Below, piece by piece: positions 1-7,279 of a stretch of DNA of 64,000 bases. The DNA lies in NCBI GenBank assembly GCA_039933785.1, contig JBDTNL010000013.1, positions 4,665-68,664 on the forward strand, written 5' to 3'. Every line of letters starts with the position of its first letter. Within the stretch, counting starts at the first letter, position 1. Under the pieces are notes generated by a model. The model saw only the letters and a list, made by a program, of their open reading frames with translations. It had not been told where the DNA came from and did no database searches. The position numbers and the translations under genes were made by a program. The stretch comes from JBDTNL01 sp039933785 (GTDB taxonomy: Bacteria > Acidobacteriota > Thermoanaerobaculia > Multivoradales > JAGPDF01).

Positions 1-172
1 GGAGCCGCTGAACGGCGTCGCCACCGGCGGAGTTCACCACGACGATCTCGGCCGGCTCGCTTTGCTCGACCAGCGAGCGTACCGCGCTCGGCAGCTCGCG
101 CGGAGCGCCGAGCGCGAGCACCACGCAGGCGAGCTCTGGCCTCGACGGCGAATGTTCGTCGATCGCGCTCAC
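1..172 (-). CDS. Glycosyltransferase family 2, N-terminal fragment
   Basis: The reverse strand reads from a GTG at 172 off the left edge of the window. The visible residues give the first beta-alpha-beta unit of a family 2 (GT-A) glycosyltransferase: a VVLALG strand, a helix containing SLVEQS, then EIVVVNSGGGD, which corresponds to the usual (I/V)VVDxGS nucleotide-sugar loop. Such enzymes transfer a sugar from a nucleotide donor to a growing glycan. The gene is divergent from the glycosyltransferase at 237, so the pair probably borders a surface-polysaccharide locus to the left. The catalytic DxD region lies outside the window. No in-frame ATG, GTG or TTG is visible just upstream. Confidence 0.65.
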   Translation of the reverse strand, partial: MSAIDEHSPSRPELACVVLALGAPRELPSAVRSLVEQSEPAEIVVVNSAGGDAVQRL

Positions 173-236
173 GCGCGGGCACCCCAGGGCGCGAATCGAG
201 GCCGGCGAGGGAACTGGACCAATCGATGACTATTGT

Positions 237-1484
237 ATGTTTGACCTCGAGACCTGGACCGTGCGCGGCGAGAAACTGACCGTCCTCATCACCTGCCGCG
301 AGCTGGTGTTTCGCGCCGGGAGCCAGCTGTACTCGCGCGATGTCGCCGAAGTGCTCCGCGGGCACGGCCACGCGCCGGTCGTGTATTCGCCGCGCCTTGG
401 CGAGGTGGCCTCCGACCTGCGACGGCGCGGAGTGCCGGTGATCGACGACCTGGCCCGGCTCGGCGAGACGCCGGATGTGATCCACGGTCAGCACCACTTC
501 GAGGCGATGACCGCCATGCTGCGGTTTCCGCTGACGCCGGCGATCTTCGTCTGTCACGGTTGGCTTCCTTGGCAGGAGGCGCCGCCGAGCTTTCCGACGG
601 TTTGCCGATACGTAGCGGTCGACTCGCTGCGGCGAGACCGGTTGGTGCTCGAACACGGTATCCCGCCGGCCAAGGTCACGGTGCTGCCCAACTTCGTGGA
701 CCTGACGCGCTTCCGTCCGCGTTCACCCTTACCGCCGCGTCCGGCGCGGGCGCTTCTGTTCAGCAATCAAGTGAGCGGACGTGACCCGGTTTCGCAGGCG
801 GTGCGCGAAGCGGCCGAGACCAACGGCCTGACCCTCGACATCCGGGGGCAGGGCTCGGGCCGCCCGGTGGCAGCGCCCGAGAGCCTCTTGCCCGAATACG
901 ACCTGGTGTTCGCGCGCGGCCGCGCGGCGCTGGAAGCGATGGCGGTCGGCGCCGCCGTGGTGCTCTGCGACATCGAAGGCTCCGGGGCGCTGGTTCGCCC
1001 CGACAACTTCGACGCGCTGCGCGACGCGAACTTCGGGCTGCTCACGTTGCGATCGCCGGTATCGGCCGAAGGCTTGTCGCGGGAGTTGGCGAGCTACGAT
1101 CCCGCCGACGCGGCGCGGGTCAGCGAGCGGGCGCGGCGAGAGCTGGGCCGCGAAACGGTGCTCGAACGCCTGGTGGCGATCTATCGCTCGGCGATCGCCG
1201 AGGGTTCCAGCTGGCCGGCGGCACACGAAGCGGACTGCCTGGCCGCGGCGTCCCGCTACGTGGCGTGGGCATCGAAGCAGATCGACGGTCGGGCGATCGA
1301 GACTCTCGAGGACCTGGCGGCAGCTCGCGCCGACGCCGCTTTCGCGGTCGGCCGGGCGGCGGAATTTCGCGTCGCGCTCGACGCCCTCGAGCGCTCGCCG
1401 TTCTCGCGCTTGCGCGCGCGGCTGCTGGGGATGGGCGGCGTGGTGAGCGCCTACCGACGGTTGAAGGGATTGCCCGAGAGCTGA
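237..1484 (+). CDS. GT-B fold glycosyltransferase (GT4-like)
   Basis: A 415-residue protein with two Rossmann-like halves, as in GT-B glycosyltransferases. The N half has the acceptor-side pattern (SRDVAEVLRGHGH, then PDVIHGQHH and IFVCHGW). The middle carries the signature VTVLPNFVDLTRF seen in GT4 enzymes between the halves. The C half has the donor-site helix LEAMAVGAAVVLCD, where the usual glutamate is present. It probably adds a sugar to a cell-surface glycan; donor and acceptor cannot be told. The ATG at 237 has no clear ribosome binding site, and a GTG at 261 would remove eight residues. It is divergent from another glycosyltransferase and converges on the LpxC-fusion gene with a gap of only four bases. 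Confidence 0.75.
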   Translation: MFDLETWTVRGEKLTVLITCRELVFRAGSQLYSRDVAEVLRGHGHAPVVYSPRLGEVASDLRRRGVPVIDDLARLGETPDVIHGQHHFEAMTAMLRFPLTPAIFVCHGWLPWQEAPPSFPTVCRYVAVDSLRRDRLVLEHGIPPAKVTVLPNFVDLTRFRPRSPLPPRPARALLFSNQVSGRDPVSQAVREAAETNGLTLDIRGQGSGRPVAAPESLLPEYDLVFARGRAALEAMAVGAAVVLCDIEGSGALVRPDNFDALRDANFGLLTLRSPVSAEGLSRELASYDPADAARVSERARRELGRETVLERLVAIYRSAIAEGSSWPAAHEADCLAAASRYVAWASKQIDGRAIETLEDLAAARADAAFAVGRAAEFRVALDALERSPFSRLRARLLGMGGVVSAYRRLKGLPES

Positions 1485-1488
1485 GAGT

Positions 1489-2781
1489 TCAGGCGGTGCC
1501 GTTCGTGATCGCGCGGAGCAGCGCGATGTTGTCGCGGTGTCCAGTAAGCCGCGCGGTGACCCTGCCGCGGATCGGGTAGCCGATCAGGTAGAGGTCGCCG
1601 ATGATGTCGAGGATCTTGTGGCGGACGAACTCGTCGGGGAAGCGCAACTCCGTGTTGAGCACGTCGCCCTCGCCCACGAGGATGAAGTTGTCGAGCCGGC
1701 CGCCCGAGCCGAGTCCGAGCTCGGCCATCATCTTGAGGTCGCGCATGAAGCCGAAGGTGCGGGCGGGCGCGATCTCGCGCTTGTAGGCCTCGGAGTCGGT
1801 GAGCTTGAATTCGTAGAACTGCTCGCCGATCGGCGGCGGATAGCGCAACAGGTACGAGACCGAAAAACCCTCGCCGTCGTCCGGGGGGTCGATCGAGAGA
1901 CTCTTGTCTTTTCCGCTGCTCACCTCGTAGTGCCGGTCGATGACCAACTCTTGGCGTGGCACGGCTTGATCTTCGATGCCGATTTGTTCGAGCGTGCGGC
2001 AGAAGTCGGAGGCCGAGCCATCGAGCACCGGCAGCTCGCCATGGACTTTCACCAAGAGATTGCTGATCCCATAGGCGTGGAGTGCGGAGAGGAAATGCTC
2101 GACCGTCTTCACCTCGGACCCGTCGCGGCGGAGGGTGGTGGCGTATTCGGTGTCGCCGACCGAGCCTAGGTGCATCGGGATATGAGTGCCGCTCGGCAGC
2201 GAGATCAAGTGCAGGCCGCTGTCGGGCGGCAACGGTTGGATGACCATGCCGGTGCGGCCGCCGGAATGCAGGCCCAGGCCATAGATCACTGTGCTGTGCT
2301 GGATGGTGCGTTGCGGGGTGTCGCTGAGGACGAGCTGCGGCAGCGCGGGGGCCGGCTTGAGCTCCCGTTCAGCGGCGATGCTCGCAGTCAGTCCCGCCGC
2401 GGTCGCGAGCGGCGATTGCCGTTGGCGAAGGGCCCCGGCCGCCGCCTCGACCGCTTGGGCATACGACAGCGGCTTCTCCAGATACTCGAAGGCGCCCATC
2501 TTGATCGCCTTCACCGCGGTCGAGGTGGTGCCGTGCCCGGACATCATGACGACCGCGGCCGTCGGATCGTGGGCCCGCAGGGCCTGCAGAGTTTCGAGCC
2601 CGTCGCGATCCGGCAGCCAGACGTCGAGGAAGACCAAGTCGGGCTTGTCGCGCTGGTAGATCTCGAGCGCTGCCAGGCCGCTGCGCGTTGCCACGGTGCG
2701 ATAGCCCTGATCCTCGAGCACGCCAGCGAGCGTGAGGAGAATTCCGGGCTCGTCGTCGACGATCAACGCCAGCGGCGGCAT
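1489..2781 (-). CDS. lpxC: Receiver-domain/LpxC fusion: UDP-3-O-acyl-GlcNAc deacetylase
   Basis: One uninterrupted 430-residue frame joins a CheY/NtrC-type receiver (about 1-118) to a complete LpxC (about 155-430). Receiver residues are all present: acidic pair D9-D10, phospho-acceptor D53, S81 in MMSGHG, K103 in EKP. The LpxC catalytic set matches E. coli with identical spacing: E228-H229 in TVEHF, H388-K389 and D392 in VRHKILD, H415 in GHRDN (E. coli E78, H79, H238, D242, H265). LpxC performs the first committed step of lipid A synthesis in the cytoplasm. The C-terminus ends 15 residues after H415, against 40 in E. coli, so the tail carrying the FtsH degron there is missing. It is last in a four-gene operon, nine bases after the zinc-ribbon gene, and has no strong ribosome binding site of its own, which suggests translational coupling. 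Confidence 0.93.
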   Translation of the reverse strand: MPPLALIVDDEPGILLTLAGVLEDQGYRTVATRSGLAALEIYQRDKPDLVFLDVWLPDRDGLETLQALRAHDPTAAVVMMSGHGTTSTAVKAIKMGAFEYLEKPLSYAQAVEAAAGALRQRQSPLATAAGLTASIAAERELKPAPALPQLVLSDTPQRTIQHSTVIYGLGLHSGGRTGMVIQPLPPDSGLHLISLPSGTHIPMHLGSVGDTEYATTLRRDGSEVKTVEHFLSALHAYGISNLLVKVHGELPVLDGSASDFCRTLEQIGIEDQAVPRQELVIDRHYEVSSGKDKSLSIDPPDDGEGFSVSYLLRYPPPIGEQFYEFKLTDSEAYKREIAPARTFGFMRDLKMMAELGLGSGGRLDNFILVGEGDVLNTELRFPDEFVRHKILDIIGDLYLIGYPIRGRVTARLTGHRDNIALLRAITNGTA

Positions 2782-2790
2782 GCCGCGATG

Positions 2791-3000
2791 CTATCTCAGT
2801 GGCGGCAGGAACCAGCTGATGTGGCCGCAGCGAGAGCAGATCTGATTCTCCGCCCGCTTGCCGGCCCAGCCGAGCTCGAGCAGCAGCTGAATTCTGCCGC
2901 CGTGCAGGACCGTCTTGCGGGTCCAGAACTGATCGCCCTCGCAAACCGGACAACGCAGTTCCTTCCCGTTTACGTAGCGCTTGCCGACTTCAAGGCTCAT
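2791..3000 (-). CDS. Small zinc-ribbon protein
   Basis: A 69-residue protein with two cysteine pairs, CPVC (residues 17-20) and CSRC (55-58), separated by a short beta-rich insert. This is the layout of a zinc ribbon. The last residues (HISWFLPP) are hydrophobic. Such proteins bind one Zn and usually act in nucleic-acid or protein contacts; the function here is unknown. The start overlaps the end of the RHH gene by 11 bases, and its stop is nine bases before the receiver-LpxC start, so it is firmly inside the SPFH-RHH-ribbon-LpxC operon. The ATG at 3000 is used because codons upstream in this frame belong to the RHH gene read out of phase. Confidence 0.75.
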   Translation of the reverse strand: MSLEVGKRYVNGKELRCPVCEGDQFWTRKTVLHGGRIQLLLELGWAGKRAENQICSRCGHISWFLPPLR

Positions 3001-3193
3001 CGTGCTCTCCGTTCTTGGCGCGGCGCTTGGTGACGGCGCCAGCCGTGGGCGACCGGCCGGCGCGCGCCAGGCTGTCGCGCAATAAGAATTCGATCTGACC
3101 GTTGACGCTGCGCAACTCGTCCCCGGCCCATTTCTGCAGGGCATCGAGGAGCTCCGGGTTGATCCGAAGGAGAAAGGGCTTGCGCTCCGCCAT
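2990..3193 (-). CDS. Ribbon-helix-helix (Arc-like) DNA-binding protein
   Basis: A 67-residue protein. The N-terminal strand KPFLLRINPELLDAL followed by helix A (LQKWAGDEL), a turn, and helix B beginning SVNGQIEFLLRDSL is the Arc/MetJ ribbon-helix-helix pattern; the polar residues of the strand would enter the major groove as a dimer. The C-terminal 20 residues are basic and probably disordered. RHH proteins are usually repressors, often of their own operon. The gene lies 19 bases after the SPFH gene and overlaps the zinc-ribbon gene. A 12-base perfect palindrome over the -10 of the operon promoter (4132-4143) is the obvious candidate operator, which is an inference from position. Confidence 0.8.
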   Translation of the reverse strand: MAERKPFLLRINPELLDALQKWAGDELRSVNGQIEFLLRDSLARAGRSPTAGAVTKRRAKNGEHDEP

Positions 3194-3212
3194 GGCTCGA
3201 GGGCTCGCGGCC

Positions 3213-4079
3213 TCAGTTGTGCAGCGTGCCCGTGTTGATCACCGGCTGCGTGTGACGGTCGCTGCACAGGACGACCAGCAGGTTCGAAACCATGGCCGCC
3301 TTGCGTTCCTCATCCAGGTGGACGACCTGCTTCGCCGACAGCATCTCGAGCGCCATTTCGACCATGCCCACCGCGCCCTCGACGATCTTCTGGCGCGCCG
3401 CGACGACGGCGGTGGCTTGCTGGCGCTGGAGCATGGCCGAGGCGATCTCCGGTGCGTAGGCGAGATGGCTGATTCGAGTGTCGATGACCTCGACTCCGGC
3501 CTGCGCCAGGCGCTCGGCCACTTCATCCTTCAGACGGAGCGAGATTTCCGCCGTGTGGCTCACCATGTCCACTTCGTCGCCATGGGCGTCGTAGGGGTAG
3601 CGGCTGGCGAGGTTGCGCAACGCCGCCTCGCTTTGCACCGCCACGTAGTTTTCATAGTTGTCGACGTGAAACACCGCCTCGGCCGAGTCGACCACGCGCC
3701 ACACGATGACGCAGCCAATCTCGATGGGGTTGCCGCGCTGATCGTTCACCTTGAGCTTTGCGGTCTCGAAGTTGCGCACCCGCAGAGAGATACGGCGCTT
3801 GCTATAGAACGGGTTGGCCCACCGCAGGCCCGCCCTCTTGGCCGTGCCGCGATAGTCGCCGAACAGCTGCAGCACGCGACCCTCGTTCGGATTGACGATG
3901 AAGAAGCCGGCGGTGCAGAAAAACGCCACGAACGCCAGAAGGCTCGCGGCGACCGCGGGGAGCGTGTTGCCCAGTCGGATGTTCTGGCCGGCGAAGACCA
4001 GCGAGCCGACGATGACCAGCAAGAGAATCACGAGAACCCCGAGACCGTTCGGGGCATGGAACTCGCGTTCGCGCATCAT
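3213..4079 (-). CDS. SPFH/Band 7 (stomatin/HflC-like) membrane protein
   Basis: 288 residues. Two hydrophobic segments (about 13-30 and 41-62) anchor the protein, followed by the SPFH core: VNPNEGRVLQLFGDYRGT, LRWANPFYSKRRISLRVRNFE, then the long helical region RLAQAGVEVIDTRISHLAYAPEIASAMLQRQQA typical of prohibitin/stomatin proteins. SPFH proteins form large membrane rings; HflK and HflC are family members that bind the FtsH protease in E. coli. It is the first gene of the operon ending in receiver-LpxC. The start ATG at 4079 is followed at once by a second ATG, and an AGGGA sequence lies upstream. A sigma-70-like promoter is about 55 bases upstream. Confidence 0.9.
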   Translation of the reverse strand: MMREREFHAPNGLGVLVILLLVIVGSLVFAGQNIRLGNTLPAVAASLLAFVAFFCTAGFFIVNPNEGRVLQLFGDYRGTAKRAGLRWANPFYSKRRISLRVRNFETAKLKVNDQRGNPIEIGCVIVWRVVDSAEAVFHVDNYENYVAVQSEAALRNLASRYPYDAHGDEVDMVSHTAEISLRLKDEVAERLAQAGVEVIDTRISHLAYAPEIASAMLQRQQATAVVAARQKIVEGAVGMVEMALEMLSAKQVVHLDEERKAAMVSNLLVVLCSDRHTQPVINTGTLHN

Positions 4080-4131
4080 GGGTGAATCCCTCCGCTAGGT
4101 GCCGCGGGTTTGCGGCACTGACTGCTAGCGA

Positions 4132-4162
4132 AGTGATATCACTGTGAAATCTCGACTGTCAA
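4132..4162 (-). promoter_or_regulatory. Promoter of the SPFH-RHH-LpxC operon with overlapping palindrome
   Basis: Read on the minus strand, a consensus -35 TTGACA (4162-4157) is followed after 15-16 bases by TGATAT/GATATC. That -10 element lies inside a perfect 12-base palindrome, AGTGATATCACT (4132-4143). A repressor on the palindrome would block the -10 directly. The second product of the operon is a ribbon-helix-helix protein, a family that often binds short palindromes in its own promoter. Start of transcription would fall near 4125-4130, leaving a leader of about 50 bases before the SPFH ATG. Confidence 0.6.
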
Positions 4163-4181
4163 GGCGCTTTCGTTGCGGGCC

Positions 4182-6671
4182 TCAGTCTCGCGTCAGGACC
4201 TCATGGTGGTAGTTGAGTGTGATCTTCTTGGGCTTTTGAGGCAGTTTCACGTGCAAATCAAGCTCACGGGGCGTGCGACCGATCAGGGGGACGATCGAGA
4301 AGCGCAGCGGCGCGCCCTTCGCAAGCTCGGCGTAGACCGGCACCAGAGTACGGAATGTCTCGGAAACACCTTCCTGATGGATCGAGCCGGTGACGTGGTA
4401 CTCCTCGCCCTGTTTCTCCACCTTGAGGTCGTTGACCAGCTTGGGGATCTCCGTCCCGTCGACCCATTGATGGAAGAACCAGTCGAGCTTGCCGTCGCTG
4501 GTAGCGTTCATCATCGGGACCATGTGTCGCTCGGCGACCTTCTGAAAATCGGCCGTCGAGGCGCTCAGTCCGGTGTAGGTCTTGGCGAAGTCCTGCATCA
4601 GCGCCATGAATGCCGCATCGGGGCTCGGCGATTCCTGTTCGCGCATCATCATGCGCAGCATGTGGAGCACGAACGCGCCCTTGTAGTAGACGATGGCCTG
4701 CGCCGCCCAGGGCGTGCGATCGGTCGACAGGCGCGTCCCCAGGGTGATCGGTCCGGCGAGATAGTTCGGCACCGCGTTCCCGGGCGGTGATTCGTCGATG
4801 AATCGGCGCGCCCGTTCCCAGTGGTCGTCGTAGCGCGCCCAGCCCGCCGTGTGCTGCAGCGCCAGGGCGGCCGAGAACTGCGCGAAGCCCTCCGAGAGCC
4901 AGGTGTCGCGGTAGCTCTTCCAGCCCACCTGGTGCCCCCACCACTGATGCGCCAGCTCGTGGAAGCCGACTTCGTCGATGAAGGCCTGCGCACCCGTGAT
5001 CCCGAGTTGGTTGCGCAGGGTGCTGTTCATGAATGAGACGTAGGGCAGGAAGACCAAGCCCGGCCACGACTGGCCGAAGTTCCACTGCGACTGCTGGGTG
5101 ATGGCGACCCGCTTGCCGCCGAGGGCTCCGAAGTAGCGGCTGCAGACCCGAGCGGCGTTCATGCCGTCGACGAGCGCCGACTCGGCGAGCGCTCCCGTAT
5201 TGATGCTCTGCACGGTCGGAGCCTGGATGTTCTCCATCGCGTCTGGATCGAAGCCACTCTCGGACATGCCCGAGTCGTTGATCGTGTTGAGGTCGGCGGC
5301 GAGCTCGCGCACGATGTTGGGCGTGCCGGGATTGGTGTAGACCGCGATCTCGAGCCCGGTCTGCGGATCGCTCCGCGCCAGGCGTTTGAACCGGCCGTAG
5401 TTGAAGCCGGCGACGCGAATCGGGGCCTCCGCTTTCCAGGTGCTGACGTTGGCGCCGGCCTCGACGTGCGATTCGACGAGCTCGCCGACCGCCACCACCT
5501 CGTTCTTCTCGGGCACGCGGAAACGCAGATCGAAGGTCGCTGGGTCGGCGAAGAAGCCCAGATTCGGATACCAGCTCTCGCGGGCCTTGACCTCGAAGCT
5601 GCCGTCGCCGGCGTCGGTGAGCACGTCCGTGCCGCCGTAGGCGATCCGGAGCAGCGTTTCGCTGCCTTTTGCCAGGGCCTGCGGCAACACGACCGAGGCG
5701 TCGCCGTCTTCGTCTCGATCCTCCTGCACGAAGGCCGCGGCAGTCCACGGGCCTTCAGGAGCCGCCGCGAACTCGGCCGTGCGAATGCGGAGCCGGGGCA
5801 TCAAGTACATCGGCAACACGCGTAGCCCGGCGACCAGCGCCTTGAAACGAATCGTGGTGACGCCCTCGAGATCGGCGTTCTTCTTCACCGTCGATTCGAT
5901 GTCGTAATGCAAGGCGTCGGTCAGCGCGCTGACCGGCAGGTAGCGTCCGGCTCTGACCTCGCCTGTGCGGTGACTCAGATACCAGAGCCCGCCGCGGGTC
6001 GGATGCTGAATGGCGAGCGCCACTTCCTCGCCGCCGGAAAAGGGCTCGAGTCGGGTGGCGTCGACGCCGAGCGGATCGATCACCAGCATCGCGGGTGGCA
6101 ACGTCTTCCCGGAAACGAGGGCTACAAAGACGCCGCTGCGCAATGTGGGCTGGTTCAACATGTCCTCGAGCAGCCGTGCTTGCAGGTTGAGCTTCCACGG
6201 CTTGCGCAGCGAGACGAGCGCGTGTTGATAGATGTCGATCGCTTCCGGCAAGGGCGCGCCGGCGACCGCCGGGCCGCCCAGCTGAAGCTCCTCCGCGGTG
6301 TCGTCGTAGAACATCAGCACCAGGCGATCGAACTCGTCGCGCAGCACCTCGAGCTTGTCGTTGCCGGTGAGCAACGCGAGGTGCGCGCGCTCGGTTTCGC
6401 TCGCCGGCTCGAGGGTGTAACTCCCGTGGCCGACGAACACCGCGCCCACGGTCCGCCCGCCAACCGGCGTCAGCAGGTGGAAGGCGCCGCTGTCGAACTT
6501 GAAATGGAACGCATCGCGGTCGAGGCTCATGCCCGACACCGCGACCACCCGGCCGTCGGGGCGCGCCGCGCGCAGCGCGTCGTACGTCGGATCGCCGGCA
6601 CCATGGGCCGCCGACGCGGCGAGGCAAAGCAGGATTGACAGGCCACACGCCGGCCGGAGGAATTGAAGCAT
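4182..6671 (-). CDS. Secreted M1-family metallopeptidase
   Basis: 829 residues from the ATG at 6671, which has a good ribosome binding site (AAGGAGAA). A signal peptide (MLQFLRPACGLSILLCLAASAAHG) directs export. The N-terminal 400 residues hold M1-type beta-rich structure; the catalytic part has HELAHQWWGHQ with the second zinc-binding Glu 18 residues later in WLSEGFAQF, the HExxH-x18-E gluzincin signature of M1 aminopeptidases. A tyrosine suited to transition-state binding is found in VYYKGAFVLHML. It probably trims peptides in the periplasm. The gene is upstream of, and on the same strand as, the SPFH operon but separated by 102 bases containing a promoter. A longer reading frame upstream of 6671 lacks a binding site and runs into the GNAT gene on the other strand. 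Confidence 0.9.
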   Translation of the reverse strand: MLQFLRPACGLSILLCLAASAAHGAGDPTYDALRAARPDGRVVAVSGMSLDRDAFHFKFDSGAFHLLTPVGGRTVGAVFVGHGSYTLEPASETERAHLALLTGNDKLEVLRDEFDRLVLMFYDDTAEELQLGGPAVAGAPLPEAIDIYQHALVSLRKPWKLNLQARLLEDMLNQPTLRSGVFVALVSGKTLPPAMLVIDPLGVDATRLEPFSGGEEVALAIQHPTRGGLWYLSHRTGEVRAGRYLPVSALTDALHYDIESTVKKNADLEGVTTIRFKALVAGLRVLPMYLMPRLRIRTAEFAAAPEGPWTAAAFVQEDRDEDGDASVVLPQALAKGSETLLRIAYGGTDVLTDAGDGSFEVKARESWYPNLGFFADPATFDLRFRVPEKNEVVAVGELVESHVEAGANVSTWKAEAPIRVAGFNYGRFKRLARSDPQTGLEIAVYTNPGTPNIVRELAADLNTINDSGMSESGFDPDAMENIQAPTVQSINTGALAESALVDGMNAARVCSRYFGALGGKRVAITQQSQWNFGQSWPGLVFLPYVSFMNSTLRNQLGITGAQAFIDEVGFHELAHQWWGHQVGWKSYRDTWLSEGFAQFSAALALQHTAGWARYDDHWERARRFIDESPPGNAVPNYLAGPITLGTRLSTDRTPWAAQAIVYYKGAFVLHMLRMMMREQESPSPDAAFMALMQDFAKTYTGLSASTADFQKVAERHMVPMMNATSDGKLDWFFHQWVDGTEIPKLVNDLKVEKQGEEYHVTGSIHQEGVSETFRTLVPVYAELAKGAPLRFSIVPLIGRTPRELDLHVKLPQKPKKITLNYHHEVLTRD

Positions 6672-6798
6672 GCGGTTCTCCTTAGGAAGCGGGGCGGAGC
6701 ATAGCGTTGCCGGCCGCCAAAGTCCTTCCCGACAACGTTTGCTGCCGGTTCTTCCCAGCCGGTACAATGGGCTCTGGCAGTCTTCCGGAGTGAATCCC

Positions 6799-7248
6799 AT
6801 GACCTCGACCCCAAGCACGTTGCGGATTCGCCCGCTCGACGAGACCGATCTCGGGGAGATCGTCACGATCGACGAGACCATTTCAGGCAAGTACCGCCCG
6901 AAGGTATGGGAGGACCGTGTCCTCTACTACCTCCGCCGCGACCCCGACGGCTGCTTCGTGGCCGAGCTCGAGGGCAAGGTCATCGGCTTCATGCTCGGTG
7001 AGGTGCGTTCCGGCGAATTCGGTCTGGAAGAACCCACCGGCTGGATCGAGGTCATCGGCGTCGACCCCAAATTTCGCGGTCACGCCGCCGGCCGCCGCCT
7101 GGCCGATGCCCTGCTCGAACACTTCCGCTCGCGCGGCGCCGTGTCGGTCCGCACGCTGGTCGACGAGAGCATGGCCGGGATCGGCGAATTCTTCACCGCC
7201 CTTGGATTTACTCCCGAACCGCTGCGGCCGTTCGTGAAGAAGCTTTGA
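6799..7248 (+). CDS. GNAT-family N-acetyltransferase
   Basis: 149 residues from the ATG at 6799. The protein has the GNAT core: LRIRPLDETDLGEIVTID at the start, GFMLGEVRS for strand 4, WIEVIGVDPKFRGHAAGRRLADALL as the acetyl-CoA pyrophosphate-binding motif (Q/RxxGxG/A, here RGHAAGR), and a C-terminal FFTALGF. It transfers an acetyl group to an amine; the substrate is unknown. The gene is 31 bases before the BoxB/PaaA-like gene on the same strand and may share its operon. The upstream in-frame extension has codon use unlike the body and is not favoured. Confidence 0.85.
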   Translation: MTSTPSTLRIRPLDETDLGEIVTIDETISGKYRPKVWEDRVLYYLRRDPDGCFVAELEGKVIGFMLGEVRSGEFGLEEPTGWIEVIGVDPKFRGHAAGRRLADALLEHFRSRGAVSVRTLVDESMAGIGEFFTALGFTPEPLRPFVKKL

Positions 7249-7279
7249 GGCTCCGCAAGGCAGCCTCTGGAGATCGATC

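Noticed and set aside
1489..2781. Receiver and LpxC as two separate adjacent genes
   Set aside because: There is one open frame with no stop and no good internal start with a binding site between the domains; both parts keep full motifs in the same phase.
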